A stretch of 17,713 nucleotides of DNA from Lachnospiraceae bacterium UBA6403 (lineage in GTDB: Bacteria > Bacillota > Clostridia > Lachnospirales > Lachnospiraceae). The notes under the pieces were generated by a model. It ran no database searches. It was not told the origin of the DNA and saw nothing but the letters and a program-made list of their open reading frames with translations. The stretch lies in NCBI GenBank assembly GCA_002437435.1, contig DJPV01000045.1:1-17713 (forward strand), in the 5' to 3' direction. This document shows, piece after piece, positions 1-7,732 of this stretch (position 1 is its first letter; each line of letters opens with the position of its first letter). Both the position numbers and the translations under genes were made by a program.

Positions 1-507
1 GATATCTCAGAGCAGATCTCACTGGCATCCAAGGAAGCATCCGGAACAGGAAATATGAAGTTCATGTTAAATGGTGCGGTTACTCTTGGAACCCGTGATG
101 GTGCAAATGTAGAGATCGGAGAGCTGGTTGGTGAGGATAATATTTATTTCTTCGGTGAATCCAGTGAAGAAGTGATCGAGCACTATGCAAAGGCAGATTA
201 TGTGGCAAGAGAGTATTATGAAAAACCTGAGATCAAGAAGCTGGTAGACTTCATCGTGAGTGATGAGCTGCTTGCGATCGGTCAGAAAGAATCTCTTACC
301 AGACTTCATAACGAGTTGATCGTGAAAGACTGGTTTATGACACTGCTTGATGTCTGTGATTACATTCAGACAAAGGAACAGGTGCTTGCCGATTATGAAG
401 ATCGTATGGGCTGGGCAGAGAAGACTCTCGTAAATATAAGTAAGGCAGGATTTTTCTCCTCTGATCGTACGATCGCAGAATATAATAAAGATATCTGGAA
501 GCTGTAA
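1..507 (+). CDS. glgP: Glycogen/maltodextrin phosphorylase, C-terminal part (5' truncated by window)
   Basis: The open frame runs from base 1 without a start, so only about the last 168 residues are present. The protein removes alpha-1,4-linked glucosyl units from glycogen or maltodextrin with phosphate, giving glucose 1-phosphate, in the cytoplasm. The sequence shows the diagnostic PLP site [15 protein letters not shown]; the lysine at bases 58-60 matches the PLP-binding lysine of the GT35 family. [10 protein letters not shown] follows, a typical phosphorylase segment that continues the active site. The tail, with a YIQTKEQ helix, [21 protein letters not shown] and a final YNKDIWKL, is the usual family end, so the C-terminus is intact. 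No terminator is visible after the stop, and the next gene begins about 50 bases downstream, so read-through is possible. The window does not show whether glycogen or imported maltodextrin is preferred; the maltose-type importer downstream favours a maltodextrin role. Confidence 0.96.
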   Translation, partial: DISEQISLASKEASGTGNMKFMLNGAVTLGTRDGANVEIGELVGEDNIYFFGESSEEVIEHYAKADYVAREYYEKPEIKKLVDFIVSDELLAIGQKESLTRLHNELIVKDWFMTLLDVCDYIQTKEQVLADYEDRMGWAEKTLVNISKAGFFSSDRTIAEYNKDIWKL

Positions 508-558
508 AATGTGTTAAAATAAGATATATATTTCCACCATAGAAAGGCGTTGATAGAT

Positions 559-2076
559 ATGTACAAGATATTGATCGTAGATGATGAGAAGATAGAAAGA
601 AATGGTATCCGGTTTCTCTTAAAAAAACTGAATCTGGAATTTGAGATTGCAGAAGCGGTAAATGGTGTGGATGCACTTGAGAAGCTGGAGAAAGAAGATT
701 TTGATATCCTGCTTACAGATGTAAAGATGCCTTTCATGGATGGAATCGAACTGATCGACCATGTTGTGAAGGAAAAGAAAAAGCTTCGCACAGTCATATT
801 CAGCGGTTGCAATGAATTTGACTATGCAAAGAAAGCAATTCGGCTGGGTGTTGTTGATTATATTTTAAAGCCGGTCGATCCAAATGAATTCAAGAATACC
901 CTGAATAAGGTTGTAAATGAACTGGAAGAAGCAAAGGCTTCGGACGAGCTGAAGAACAAGAGCATGGAATTCTTATATGAGCATGCACTCTATATGCTGT
1001 TAAACGGCACGGATGTTACGAAACTCAGACAGGAATACAGTGGACTGTCACTTGACCTGGGGAAATTCAAGAATATGCTTTTGGTGGAATTCAATCATGA
1101 TTTCTTCGGCAGACGTGGCGTGGATTTCAAAGAGAATGAGAACTTAAAGACACTTGGAATCCTGCAATATCTGAACCTGAACCAGCAGCAGGAGATCCTG
1201 TTCTTAGGGGATGAGATGAATATTCTCCGTAAGGCAAATGAGATCGTAAAGATCATCAAAGCCGATTATGATGCGGACTGTTATATTGCGATATCTTCTG
1301 ATATCGGGGATCTGTCCGAGGTCGCAGATAAGATGGAAGAGCTGGAAGTGCTGATGGAGAACAAATTCTACCATCCGGAGATCCATGTATTTTATCCGAA
1401 CATGGAGGGCGAGACTCCGGGTATTATTCAGTTCGATGATGATACCTTTATGAAACAGATGAAACAGGATATCAAGATGAAGGATGTGGAAGCACTCCGG
1501 GAGCATTTTCAGAGATTCTGTGAGAAGTACAGACATAAGACAGAGTATTCCCAGATCTATATCAAGTTCCTGTTTTCGAATCTGATGAAGGATATCTATG
1601 GAAGCATCGACGAGACAGATGAAGCAGAGTTGAATAAAGACATTGAGAAATTATATATGGCGACAGATTTTCAGGTGCTGATGGAGCTTGTAGAAGATGC
1701 AATTCGGAGACTGGAAACCTGTTTTGCAGGAAAGACACAGACAGCACATCGGGAAGTAGAACTGGTGAAGCAGTATATTTACCGAAACTATGGAAGTGAG
1801 CTTGGAATCGATATGCTGGCAGATATGGTACATCTTGCACCGAGTTATCTAAGTACGGTATTTAAAAAAGAGACCGGACAGAATCTAAGCAAATTCATCA
1901 AGGCATACCGGATGGAACAGGCAAAGGATATGTTAGAGAACAGCATGACGAAGATCGTAGATATCAGTGTGGAATGCGGATATCCGAATGTGTCTTATTT
2001 CTGTTCCAGCTTCCGTGAGTTCTTTGGCGTAAGCCCGCAGAAATTCAGAGAGAGCGGAGGGCAGGCGGATGCATAA
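559..2076 (+). CDS. Response regulator, YesN type: receiver domain plus AraC-family HTH
   Basis: This is a cytoplasmic transcription factor of about 505 residues, phosphorylated by the kinase encoded immediately downstream. The receiver domain (about 1-120) shows the acidic pair D8/D9, the phospho-acceptor D54 (LLTDVKMP), S82 (FSG) and K104 (LKP). A middle region of about 250 residues without a recognised motif follows. The last 100 residues form an AraC-type double helix-turn-helix: HTH1 around LGIDMLADMVHLAPSYLSTVFKKETG, then VDISVECGYPNVSYFCSSFREFFGVSP with the usual F(K/R)..G.SP.FR end. I chose ATG 559 because an AAAGG motif at 543-547 sits about 11 bases upstream; an in-frame TTG at 550 is too close to it. 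The stop overlaps the kinase start by 8 bases, implying translational coupling. In this family such regulators usually activate neighbouring sugar ABC transporter genes; control of the malE operon is an inference from position and from the repeats at 3847-3876. Confidence 0.93.
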   Translation: MYKILIVDDEKIERNGIRFLLKKLNLEFEIAEAVNGVDALEKLEKEDFDILLTDVKMPFMDGIELIDHVVKEKKKLRTVIFSGCNEFDYAKKAIRLGVVDYILKPVDPNEFKNTLNKVVNELEEAKASDELKNKSMEFLYEHALYMLLNGTDVTKLRQEYSGLSLDLGKFKNMLLVEFNHDFFGRRGVDFKENENLKTLGILQYLNLNQQQEILFLGDEMNILRKANEIVKIIKADYDADCYIAISSDIGDLSEVADKMEELEVLMENKFYHPEIHVFYPNMEGETPGIIQFDDDTFMKQMKQDIKMKDVEALREHFQRFCEKYRHKTEYSQIYIKFLFSNLMKDIYGSIDETDEAELNKDIEKLYMATDFQVLMELVEDAIRRLETCFAGKTQTAHREVELVKQYIYRNYGSELGIDMLADMVHLAPSYLSTVFKKETGQNLSKFIKAYRMEQAKDMLENSMTKIVDISVECGYPNVSYFCSSFREFFGVSPQKFRESGGQADA

Positions 2077-3799
2077 AGAACGGATTGATAAAAGGTTAAA
2101 AAGAAATTTTCAGAATCTGCGATTGTCCCGTAAGCTGTTAGTCATTTATATACTTGCCGGGTTTCTGCCGATCATGATCACGCTGACGATCACCTACCAT
2201 GAGATGAAGAAGATCCTGTGGGATCGAGAGACGATGATCCTGGAATCGTATCTGACACAGACAACAGATGCACTTGATAATGAACTGGAAATCTATAATA
2301 ATCTTTCCAATTACATATCCTATAATCAGTCGATCGCGAAGATCTTAAGCTCGGATCAGAGCACATATCAGAATTATGAGCAGGTGGCAAATGTCATAGA
2401 TCCCCTGCTTTCTTCTATTATGTATTTTCATGATGATGTAAAACAGGTAACGATCTACACGGATGCCTGTCAGGTGAAGCACGGCAGTACGATCGCACCG
2501 CTCACAACACTTGAAAATGAAGAAGAAAATTATGGGATGGTTGGAGATAATCAGATCCACTGGATCGTGAACGGGCAGGATAAGACTGCTTATTCTTTAA
2601 ACCGCATGGCGATGCTGGAACAGAAAAAAGCAAAAGGTCTGCTCTATGTAGGTGTAGATTACGACAGCGTGTTCCAGCCATTTAACAATGATACGATCTT
2701 TGATAATTACGGAGTTGTAATAGAGGATGCAGAAGGTAACTGTATTTTCAGGAAAGGTGTATTTACGGAAGAAAAACAGCCATATGAATTATCAGAAGAA
2801 CAGTTTTTTGCGGCTGTAGAGCAGAAAGATTCCGGTTATCAGTTCATTAAGCGGGAATCAAAGGCTTCCGGATGGAAAATCTGGATCTATAAGCCGGATC
2901 GTCTGATCATTTCTTCGATCCAGCCGATCTTAATGATCGCAGCAGTTGCAATTCTGGTCAGCCTGATCGCAGCGGTGGCATGTATCCGTATAATCTCTGA
3001 GTTTATAACGAAGCGTATCAGTAAGCTTCAGAAAAAGATGCGCAATCTGGAAACCGGAAATCTGGGTATGGAGATTGAAAATGACAGTACAGATGAGATC
3101 GGTGATCTGATCAATGGTTATAACAGCATGACGAAGCGGCTGGATGCTACGATCAATGAGGTATATCGGAGCAAGATCAAAGAAAAAGAATACGAGATGC
3201 GTGCATTGCAGGCACAGATCAATCCGCATTTCCTGTATAATTCTCTGTCCATTATTAACTGGAAAGCATTAGAAGCCGATCAGGAAGATATCAGCCGCAT
3301 CACGTTGTCATTATCAACCTTTTACAGGACAGCATTAAATAAGGGAAAGAATATCCTGCTTGTCCGGGATGAGATCGCGAATATTAAGGCATATCTGGAT
3401 ATTCAGCTTACGATGCACGATGACAGCTTCGATGTTATCTATGATATCGATGATTCTATTCTAAAATATGAGACACTAAACCTGATCTTACAGCCGATCC
3501 TTGAAAATGCCATTCATCATGGTGTAGATCTGAAACAGGATGGCAGAGGAGAGATCCGCATCAGTGGAAAAGCAGACGATAAGGATATCTGGTTTACAGT
3601 ATCCGATAACGGCGTCGGCATGACAAAAGAGCAGGCAGACATGATATTGACAGCTGATTCGAAAGGCTATGGTGTGCGAAATGTCAATGAGCGTATCAAG
3701 CTGTATTATGGATCAGAATATGCGGTTTGTATCGACAGTGAAGTCGGCAGGGGAACTACCGTCACGATACATTTTCCAAAAGAACTGCATGCAGAATAG
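2069..3799 (+). CDS. Sensor histidine kinase, YesM type (HAMP, His_kinase, HATPase_c)
   Basis: This is a membrane kinase of 576 residues. A first membrane helix lies at about 23-43. An extracytoplasmic sensing region of about 240 residues follows (44-280), then a second helix at about 283-307 and a HAMP linker (about 308-365) with the TDEIGDLINGYNSM signature. The phospho-acceptor is H387 in QAQINPHFLYNSL, the hallmark of the YesM/LytS class. The ATPase domain shows the N box (N480 in LILQPILENAIHHG), the G1 box DNGVGM (513-518) and the G2 box GYGVRNV (533-539). GGAGG-like GGAGG at 2056-2060 sits 8 bases before the ATG. The ligand is not deducible from sequence; the neighbouring maltose-type importer suggests an oligosaccharide, directly or through a binding protein. 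The operon ends at a terminator that begins inside the last codons. Confidence 0.93.
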   Translation: MHKERIDKRLKRNFQNLRLSRKLLVIYILAGFLPIMITLTITYHEMKKILWDRETMILESYLTQTTDALDNELEIYNNLSNYISYNQSIAKILSSDQSTYQNYEQVANVIDPLLSSIMYFHDDVKQVTIYTDACQVKHGSTIAPLTTLENEEENYGMVGDNQIHWIVNGQDKTAYSLNRMAMLEQKKAKGLLYVGVDYDSVFQPFNNDTIFDNYGVVIEDAEGNCIFRKGVFTEEKQPYELSEEQFFAAVEQKDSGYQFIKRESKASGWKIWIYKPDRLIISSIQPILMIAAVAILVSLIAAVACIRIISEFITKRISKLQKKMRNLETGNLGMEIENDSTDEIGDLINGYNSMTKRLDATINEVYRSKIKEKEYEMRALQAQINPHFLYNSLSIINWKALEADQEDISRITLSLSTFYRTALNKGKNILLVRDEIANIKAYLDIQLTMHDDSFDVIYDIDDSILKYETLNLILQPILENAIHHGVDLKQDGRGEIRISGKADDKDIWFTVSDNGVGMTKEQADMILTADSKGYGVRNVNERIKLYYGSEYAVCIDSEVGRGTTVTIHFPKELHAE

Positions 3800-3821
3800 A
3801 GGATTCTGCATGTAGTTTTTT
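3785..3821 (+). terminator. Rho-independent terminator of the two-component operon
   Basis: A 13-bp stem (3785-3797 with 3803-3815, one G.T wobble) closes a 5-base loop AGAGG and is followed by TTTTTT at 3816-3821. The left arm overlaps the final codons of the kinase and its stop. This separates the kinase/regulator transcript from the importer operon. Confidence 0.9.
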
Positions 3822-3846
3822 CATATCATATTGCGTTTCTTATATC

Positions 3847-3876
3847 AAAAAACCAACATTCATAAAAAACCAACAT
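3847..3876 (+). promoter_or_regulatory. Tandem 13-bp direct repeat, candidate response-regulator site
   Basis: AAAAAACCAACAT occurs identically at 3847-3859 and 3864-3876, a 17-base period. AraC-family activators usually bind pairs of direct repeats about two helical turns apart, upstream of a promoter with a poor -35. Here the repeats are centred about 60 and 78 bases upstream of the start site predicted from the TATAAT at 3919. The identity and spacing are seen directly; assigning them to the regulator at 559-2076 is inference. Confidence 0.55.
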
Positions 3877-3889
3877 GTTTCTAAAATTA

Positions 3890-3924
3890 TTGATATATAC
3901 GGTAACCCCGTTCCTTTTTATAAT
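3890..3924 (+). promoter_or_regulatory. Probable activator-dependent promoter of the malE operon
   Basis: A perfect TATAAT stands at 3919-3924. At 17-base spacing the -35 position (3896-3901) reads TATACG, a poor match. The nearest TTGACA-like hexamer, TTGATA at 3890-3895, is 23 bases away and too far. A good -10 without a good -35, next to the direct repeats, suits a promoter needing an activator. The predicted leader to the malE ATG is about 70 bases, A-rich, and ends in AAAGGAGG. Confidence 0.5.
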
Positions 3925-4001
3925 AATGTCATAAGGTAAAGGTACTGCAAAAGTATTAAAAAACAAACAAAAAACATGACTTATTTAAAGGAGGAACGGT
4001 T

Positions 4002-5309
4002 ATGAAGTTTAGAAAGTATGCAGCTATTGCACTGGCAGGAGCTATGTGCATGTCATTACTCGCAGGATGTGGAGATAAGAAGGATGATACATCCAAGGAT
4101 TCCACAACAGCATCAAATGCAGAGGCTACATCAGGAGAGAGCACCGATGCATCCACAGAAGAAGAAAACATCAAAGCGACAATTACGGTATGGAGTCCTG
4201 CGGAGGATCAGTCACCGGATTACGGTGAGTGGCTTCAGGGAAGATGTGATGCATTTAATAAAGAGCATCCAAACTGGGATCTTACATTTGAATATGGTAC
4301 ATGTAGTGAAGCAGATGCAGGAAAAACTGTAACACAGGATGTATCAGCATCCGCAGATGTATATATGTTCGCAAATGACCAGTTACAGACCCTGATCGAC
4401 GCAAATGCGATCTCAGAGTTAGGCGGAAGCACAGCAGACTATGTAAAGTCAACAAACTCACAGGCGGTTGTTGATTCTATCACATCAGACGGTGGAATCT
4501 ACGGTGTTCCATTTACAACAAATACATGGTTCTTATACTACAACAAGAAAGTTTACTCAGACAGTGATGTAAAGAGCCTTGACACAATGCTTGAAAAAGG
4601 AAAGGTTGCTTTCCCACTTACAAACGGCTGGTATAATGCAGCATTTTATCTTGCAAACGGCTGTACATTATTTGGTGATGGTACAGACAACGATGCAGGA
4701 ATCAACTTTGGCGGAGACAATGGTAAGGCTGTTACAGATTACCTTGTAGACCTTGTAGCAAACAAGAACTTCGTAAATGATGAATCCGGTGTTGGTATCT
4801 CCGGTATGACAGATGGTTCTATCGCAGCTATGTTCTCAGGTTCATGGGATTATAAGGCATTACATGATGCACTTGGTGATGATCTTGGAATCGCAGCAAT
4901 GCCTACAGCAAAGATCGGCGGAGCTGACAAGCAGTTACTTTCATTTGCAGGCTCAAAGGCAATCGGTGTAAATCCAAACTGTGAATACCCACAGGTAGCT
5001 GTAGCACTTGCCCTGTATCTTGGTAACGAAGAATCACAGCAGTCACACTACGAAGCAAGAAGCATCGTACCATGTAATACAAATCTTTTAGAGAGTGATG
5101 CAATAAAGAATGATGCATTAGTAACAGCTCAGAATGAAACTTTCAACAATACATCAATGATCCAGCCATTCGTATCTAAGATGGGTAACTTCTGGACACC
5201 GGCAGAGAACTTTGGTAAATCACTTTTAAATGGTGAAGTTACACATGACAATGCTGCTGAGCAGACAGAAGCATTCAATACATCATTGAACACAGATGTA
5301 GCAGAGTAA
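4002..5309 (+). CDS. malE: Sugar ABC transporter substrate-binding lipoprotein, maltose type (MalE-like)
   Basis: This is a 435-residue secreted lipoprotein. The signal peptide is K/R-rich followed by a hydrophobic stretch and lipobox LAGC, with C23 as the lipid anchor. A D/T/S/E-rich flexible linker of about 35 residues follows. The mature domain is a family 1 (MalE/MsmE-like) solute-binding protein: ITVWSP at the start, SADVYMFANDQL, YGVPFTTNTWFLYYNKKVY (the hinge and ligand-facing segment) and AMFSGSWDY. It captures an oligosaccharide outside the membrane and delivers it to the MalF/MalG permease. Malto-oligosaccharide is the best guess from overall similarity and from glgP nearby, but the exact ligand cannot be read from sequence. 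AAAGGAGG lies just upstream of the ATG. It is first in its operon, as binding proteins often are, and is separated from malF by a hairpin likely to favour its higher expression. Confidence 0.88.
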   Translation: MKFRKYAAIALAGAMCMSLLAGCGDKKDDTSKDSTTASNAEATSGESTDASTEEENIKATITVWSPAEDQSPDYGEWLQGRCDAFNKEHPNWDLTFEYGTCSEADAGKTVTQDVSASADVYMFANDQLQTLIDANAISELGGSTADYVKSTNSQAVVDSITSDGGIYGVPFTTNTWFLYYNKKVYSDSDVKSLDTMLEKGKVAFPLTNGWYNAAFYLANGCTLFGDGTDNDAGINFGGDNGKAVTDYLVDLVANKNFVNDESGVGISGMTDGSIAAMFSGSWDYKALHDALGDDLGIAAMPTAKIGGADKQLLSFAGSKAIGVNPNCEYPQVAVALALYLGNEESQQSHYEARSIVPCNTNLLESDAIKNDALVTAQNETFNNTSMIQPFVSKMGNFWTPAENFGKSLLNGEVTHDNAAEQTEAFNTSLNTDVAE

Positions 5310-5321
5310 AAATAAACAGAT

Positions 5322-5374
5322 CATAAGACAGAGTGTTCCATTTCCACATGGGTGGTGGAACACTTTATCTTATG
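5322..5374 (+). other. Long intercistronic hairpin between malE and malF
   Basis: A 19-bp stem pairs 5322-5340 with 5356-5374 (one C.A mismatch and one G.T wobble). The interior can add CCAC/GTGG at 5344-5347 and 5352-5355. No T-run follows; the next bases are AAAGAAAC, so it does not read as a rho-independent terminator. Intercistronic stem-loops after binding-protein genes are known to shield the upstream message from 3' exonucleases and give unequal expression; that role is inferred here. Confidence 0.75.
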
Positions 5375-5421
5375 AAAGAAACATAAAAACGCAATATTTA
5401 CTTTGAGACGGAGGTGTCAGG

Positions 5422-6807
5422 ATGGCTGAAGCAACAGTAAGCAAAAAGAAAAAAATAAGACGAAGTGATTATCCATATACTGTTTTCAAGGCCATGAAAA
5501 ATGGTGATTGGATCACCAGATTATCGTTCCTGATCATGGGATTCGGAAACATTGTCAGAAAACAGTTTGTAAAAGGTATATCATTTCTGGTACTTGAGAG
5601 CATATTTATCTACTTCATGGTAAAAAATGGAGCCTCACTTCTGGTTGATTTCTTCCATCTGGGAGGAGCAGAACAGGAGAAGGTGTGGAATGATGCAAAG
5701 GGTGTATTTGAATATACACAGGGTGACAATTCCCTTTTAATGTTATTATATGGAGTAGCCACAGCATTTATTATATTTGCATTTGTCTGCCTCTGGGTAG
5801 TCAGTGTCGAGAGTGCATATCGTGCACAGTGCCTGCGTGATGCAGGAAAGAAAGTTCCGGGATTTACAGATGATATTAAGAGTTTATTTGATAAGAACCT
5901 TCATATGTTTCTGCTTCCGCTTCCGGTACTTGGAATTGTTATCTTTACGATCCTGCCACTCGTATTCATGATCTGTATGGCATTTACAAATTACAGTAAG
6001 CTGGATTCCCATACAGTATTGTTTAACTGGGTAGGACTGAAAAACTTTGCTAAGATTTTGAACTTTAATGATGCAGTCGGAAGCACATTCTGGTCGGTTC
6101 TCGGATGGACACTGGTATGGGCAGTTGCTGCGACATTTACCAACTATATTTTCGGTATGATCCTTGCAATGGTCATCAATAGAAAAGGAACAAGATGCAA
6201 GGCTGTGTGGAGATCGATCTTCATGTTATCCGCGGCTGTTCCACAGTTCGTATCCCTGCTTTTGATGCGTACGATCTTCAGTCAGAACGGTATCGTAAAT
6301 ACTTTATTACTGAATCATCATATCATCGACAGTGCGATTCCATTCTGGAGCAATGCAACCGTTGCGCGTATCATGGTTATCGTGATCAATATCTGGATCG
6401 GTATTCCATTTACCATCATGCAGGTAACCGGTATCTTACAGAGTATACCGGAAGATATCTATGAGGCAGCAAAAGTGGATGGAGCAGGACCTGTGAAGAT
6501 CTTCTTTAAGATCACACTTCCATACATGTTATTCGTAACAGCTCCATATCTGATCACAACCTTTGCAGGTAATATTAATAACTTCAATGTAATCTATCTT
6601 CTGTCAAATGGAGCACCGACTCCGGTTGGAAAGACAGCAGGAAAGACCGACCTTCTGGTTACATGGCTCTACAAGCTGACAGTTGATAATCAGTATTATA
6701 ACTTAGGTGCAGTTATCGGTATCATGACATTCATCGTTCTTGCGATCGTATCACTGATCACCTATCATAATACAACATCTTATAAAGACGAGGAGGGATT
6801 CCAGTAA
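5422..6807 (+). CDS. malF: Sugar ABC transporter permease, MalF type
   Basis: This is an integral membrane protein of 461 residues and forms half of the transmembrane channel. The N-terminal 160 residues are an extension with two hydrophobic segments (about 52-78 and 105-130), common in Firmicute MalF/GanP proteins and absent from the shorter UgpA/MsmF permeases. The core starts near HMFLLPLPVLGIVIFTILPLV and carries the BPD_transp_1 fold. The EAA loop, which docks with the ATPase, is at about 348-367 (EAAKVDGAGPVKIFFKITLP). GGAGGT at 5410-5415 precedes the ATG. The stop overlaps the malG start as TAATG. No ATPase gene accompanies the pair, so a shared MsmX/MalK-like ATPase elsewhere is inferred. 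Confidence 0.92.
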   Translation: MAEATVSKKKKIRRSDYPYTVFKAMKNGDWITRLSFLIMGFGNIVRKQFVKGISFLVLESIFIYFMVKNGASLLVDFFHLGGAEQEKVWNDAKGVFEYTQGDNSLLMLLYGVATAFIIFAFVCLWVVSVESAYRAQCLRDAGKKVPGFTDDIKSLFDKNLHMFLLPLPVLGIVIFTILPLVFMICMAFTNYSKLDSHTVLFNWVGLKNFAKILNFNDAVGSTFWSVLGWTLVWAVAATFTNYIFGMILAMVINRKGTRCKAVWRSIFMLSAAVPQFVSLLLMRTIFSQNGIVNTLLLNHHIIDSAIPFWSNATVARIMVIVINIWIGIPFTIMQVTGILQSIPEDIYEAAKVDGAGPVKIFFKITLPYMLFVTAPYLITTFAGNINNFNVIYLLSNGAPTPVGKTAGKTDLLVTWLYKLTVDNQYYNLGAVIGIMTFIVLAIVSLITYHNTTSYKDEEGFQ

Positions 6808-7682
6808 TGGCTAAATTAGATAAGAATATAAATGGAAAGCGGAAGTTTACACCATCGGATATTGTTGTTCATGTTATACTGGTAATCCTTTCCGTGATCT
6901 GGGTGCTCCCGATCCTGTGGATCATTTTGATCAGCTTTCGTGGAGAAAAGGGACAGTATGTATCGACATTGCTTCCAAAGACTTATACAATTGAAAATTA
7001 CATGAAATTATTTTCAGATACCGGTATATTGAACTTTCCGAAGATGTTCATGAATACTTTGATTATTGCGATCTTCTCCTGTATAATATCTACAGTATTT
7101 GTACTGGCGATGTCATACTGTATGTCAAGAATGCGTTTCCGTCTGAGACGTCCATTTATGAATGTAGCATTGATCCTTGGCATGTTTCCTGGATTCATGG
7201 CTATGATCGCAGTTTATTACATCTTAAAAGCAATCGGACTGTCAGAAGGATCCCTGATCCGTGTTGCCCTGATCCTGGTTTATTCCGGTGGTGCAGGCTT
7301 ACAGTTCTACATTGCAAAAGGTTTCTTCGATACGATCCCGAAGACGATCGAGGAAGCAGCATATCTGGATGGAGCAACCAGATGGCAGTCATTTACAAAA
7401 ATTATTATTCCATTAAGCCGTCCGATCATTGTATATACGGTTTTGAATTCCTTCCTCGCTCCATGGATCGATTTTGTGTTTGCAAAGGTTATCTGCCGTG
7501 CAAATAAAGACTACTATACCGTATCCATCGGTCTGTGGAATATGTTAGAGAAAGAATATGTATACCAGTGGTTCAATTCCTTTGCAGCCGGTGCCGTGCT
7601 GATCTCAGTTCCGATCATTGTTCTGTTCATGTTCATGCAGAAGTGTTATCGTGAGAGTTTCTCCGGTGGCGTAAAGGGTTAG
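6807..7682 (+). CDS. malG: Sugar ABC transporter permease, MalG type
   Basis: This is an integral membrane protein of 291 residues, the partner of MalF. It has an N-terminal helix at about 20-43, a periplasmic-side segment ending in YTIENYMKLFSDTG, and further helices at about 83-105, 117-140, 150-170, 205-225 and 258-278. The EAA loop is at 183-202 (EAAYLDGATRWQSFTKIIIP). The length and the absence of a large loop fit MalG/GanQ. Its start overlaps the malF stop by one base, so the two are almost certainly translationally coupled. Only 50 bases without a terminator separate it from the next lipoprotein gene, which may be co-transcribed. Confidence 0.93.
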   Translation: MAKLDKNINGKRKFTPSDIVVHVILVILSVIWVLPILWIILISFRGEKGQYVSTLLPKTYTIENYMKLFSDTGILNFPKMFMNTLIIAIFSCIISTVFVLAMSYCMSRMRFRLRRPFMNVALILGMFPGFMAMIAVYYILKAIGLSEGSLIRVALILVYSGGAGLQFYIAKGFFDTIPKTIEEAAYLDGATRWQSFTKIIIPLSRPIIVYTVLNSFLAPWIDFVFAKVICRANKDYYTVSIGLWNMLEKEYVYQWFNSFAAGAVLISVPIIVLFMFMQKCYRESFSGGVKG

Positions 7683-7732
7683 AAACCAATATGATTATTT
7701 GCTTATAGTATGGTTGAAACAGAGGAATGTAT

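Noticed and set aside
335..812. Open frames on the - strand across the start of the response regulator gene
   Set aside because: They are low-complexity shadows of a clear receiver domain, lack ribosome sites and show no family features.
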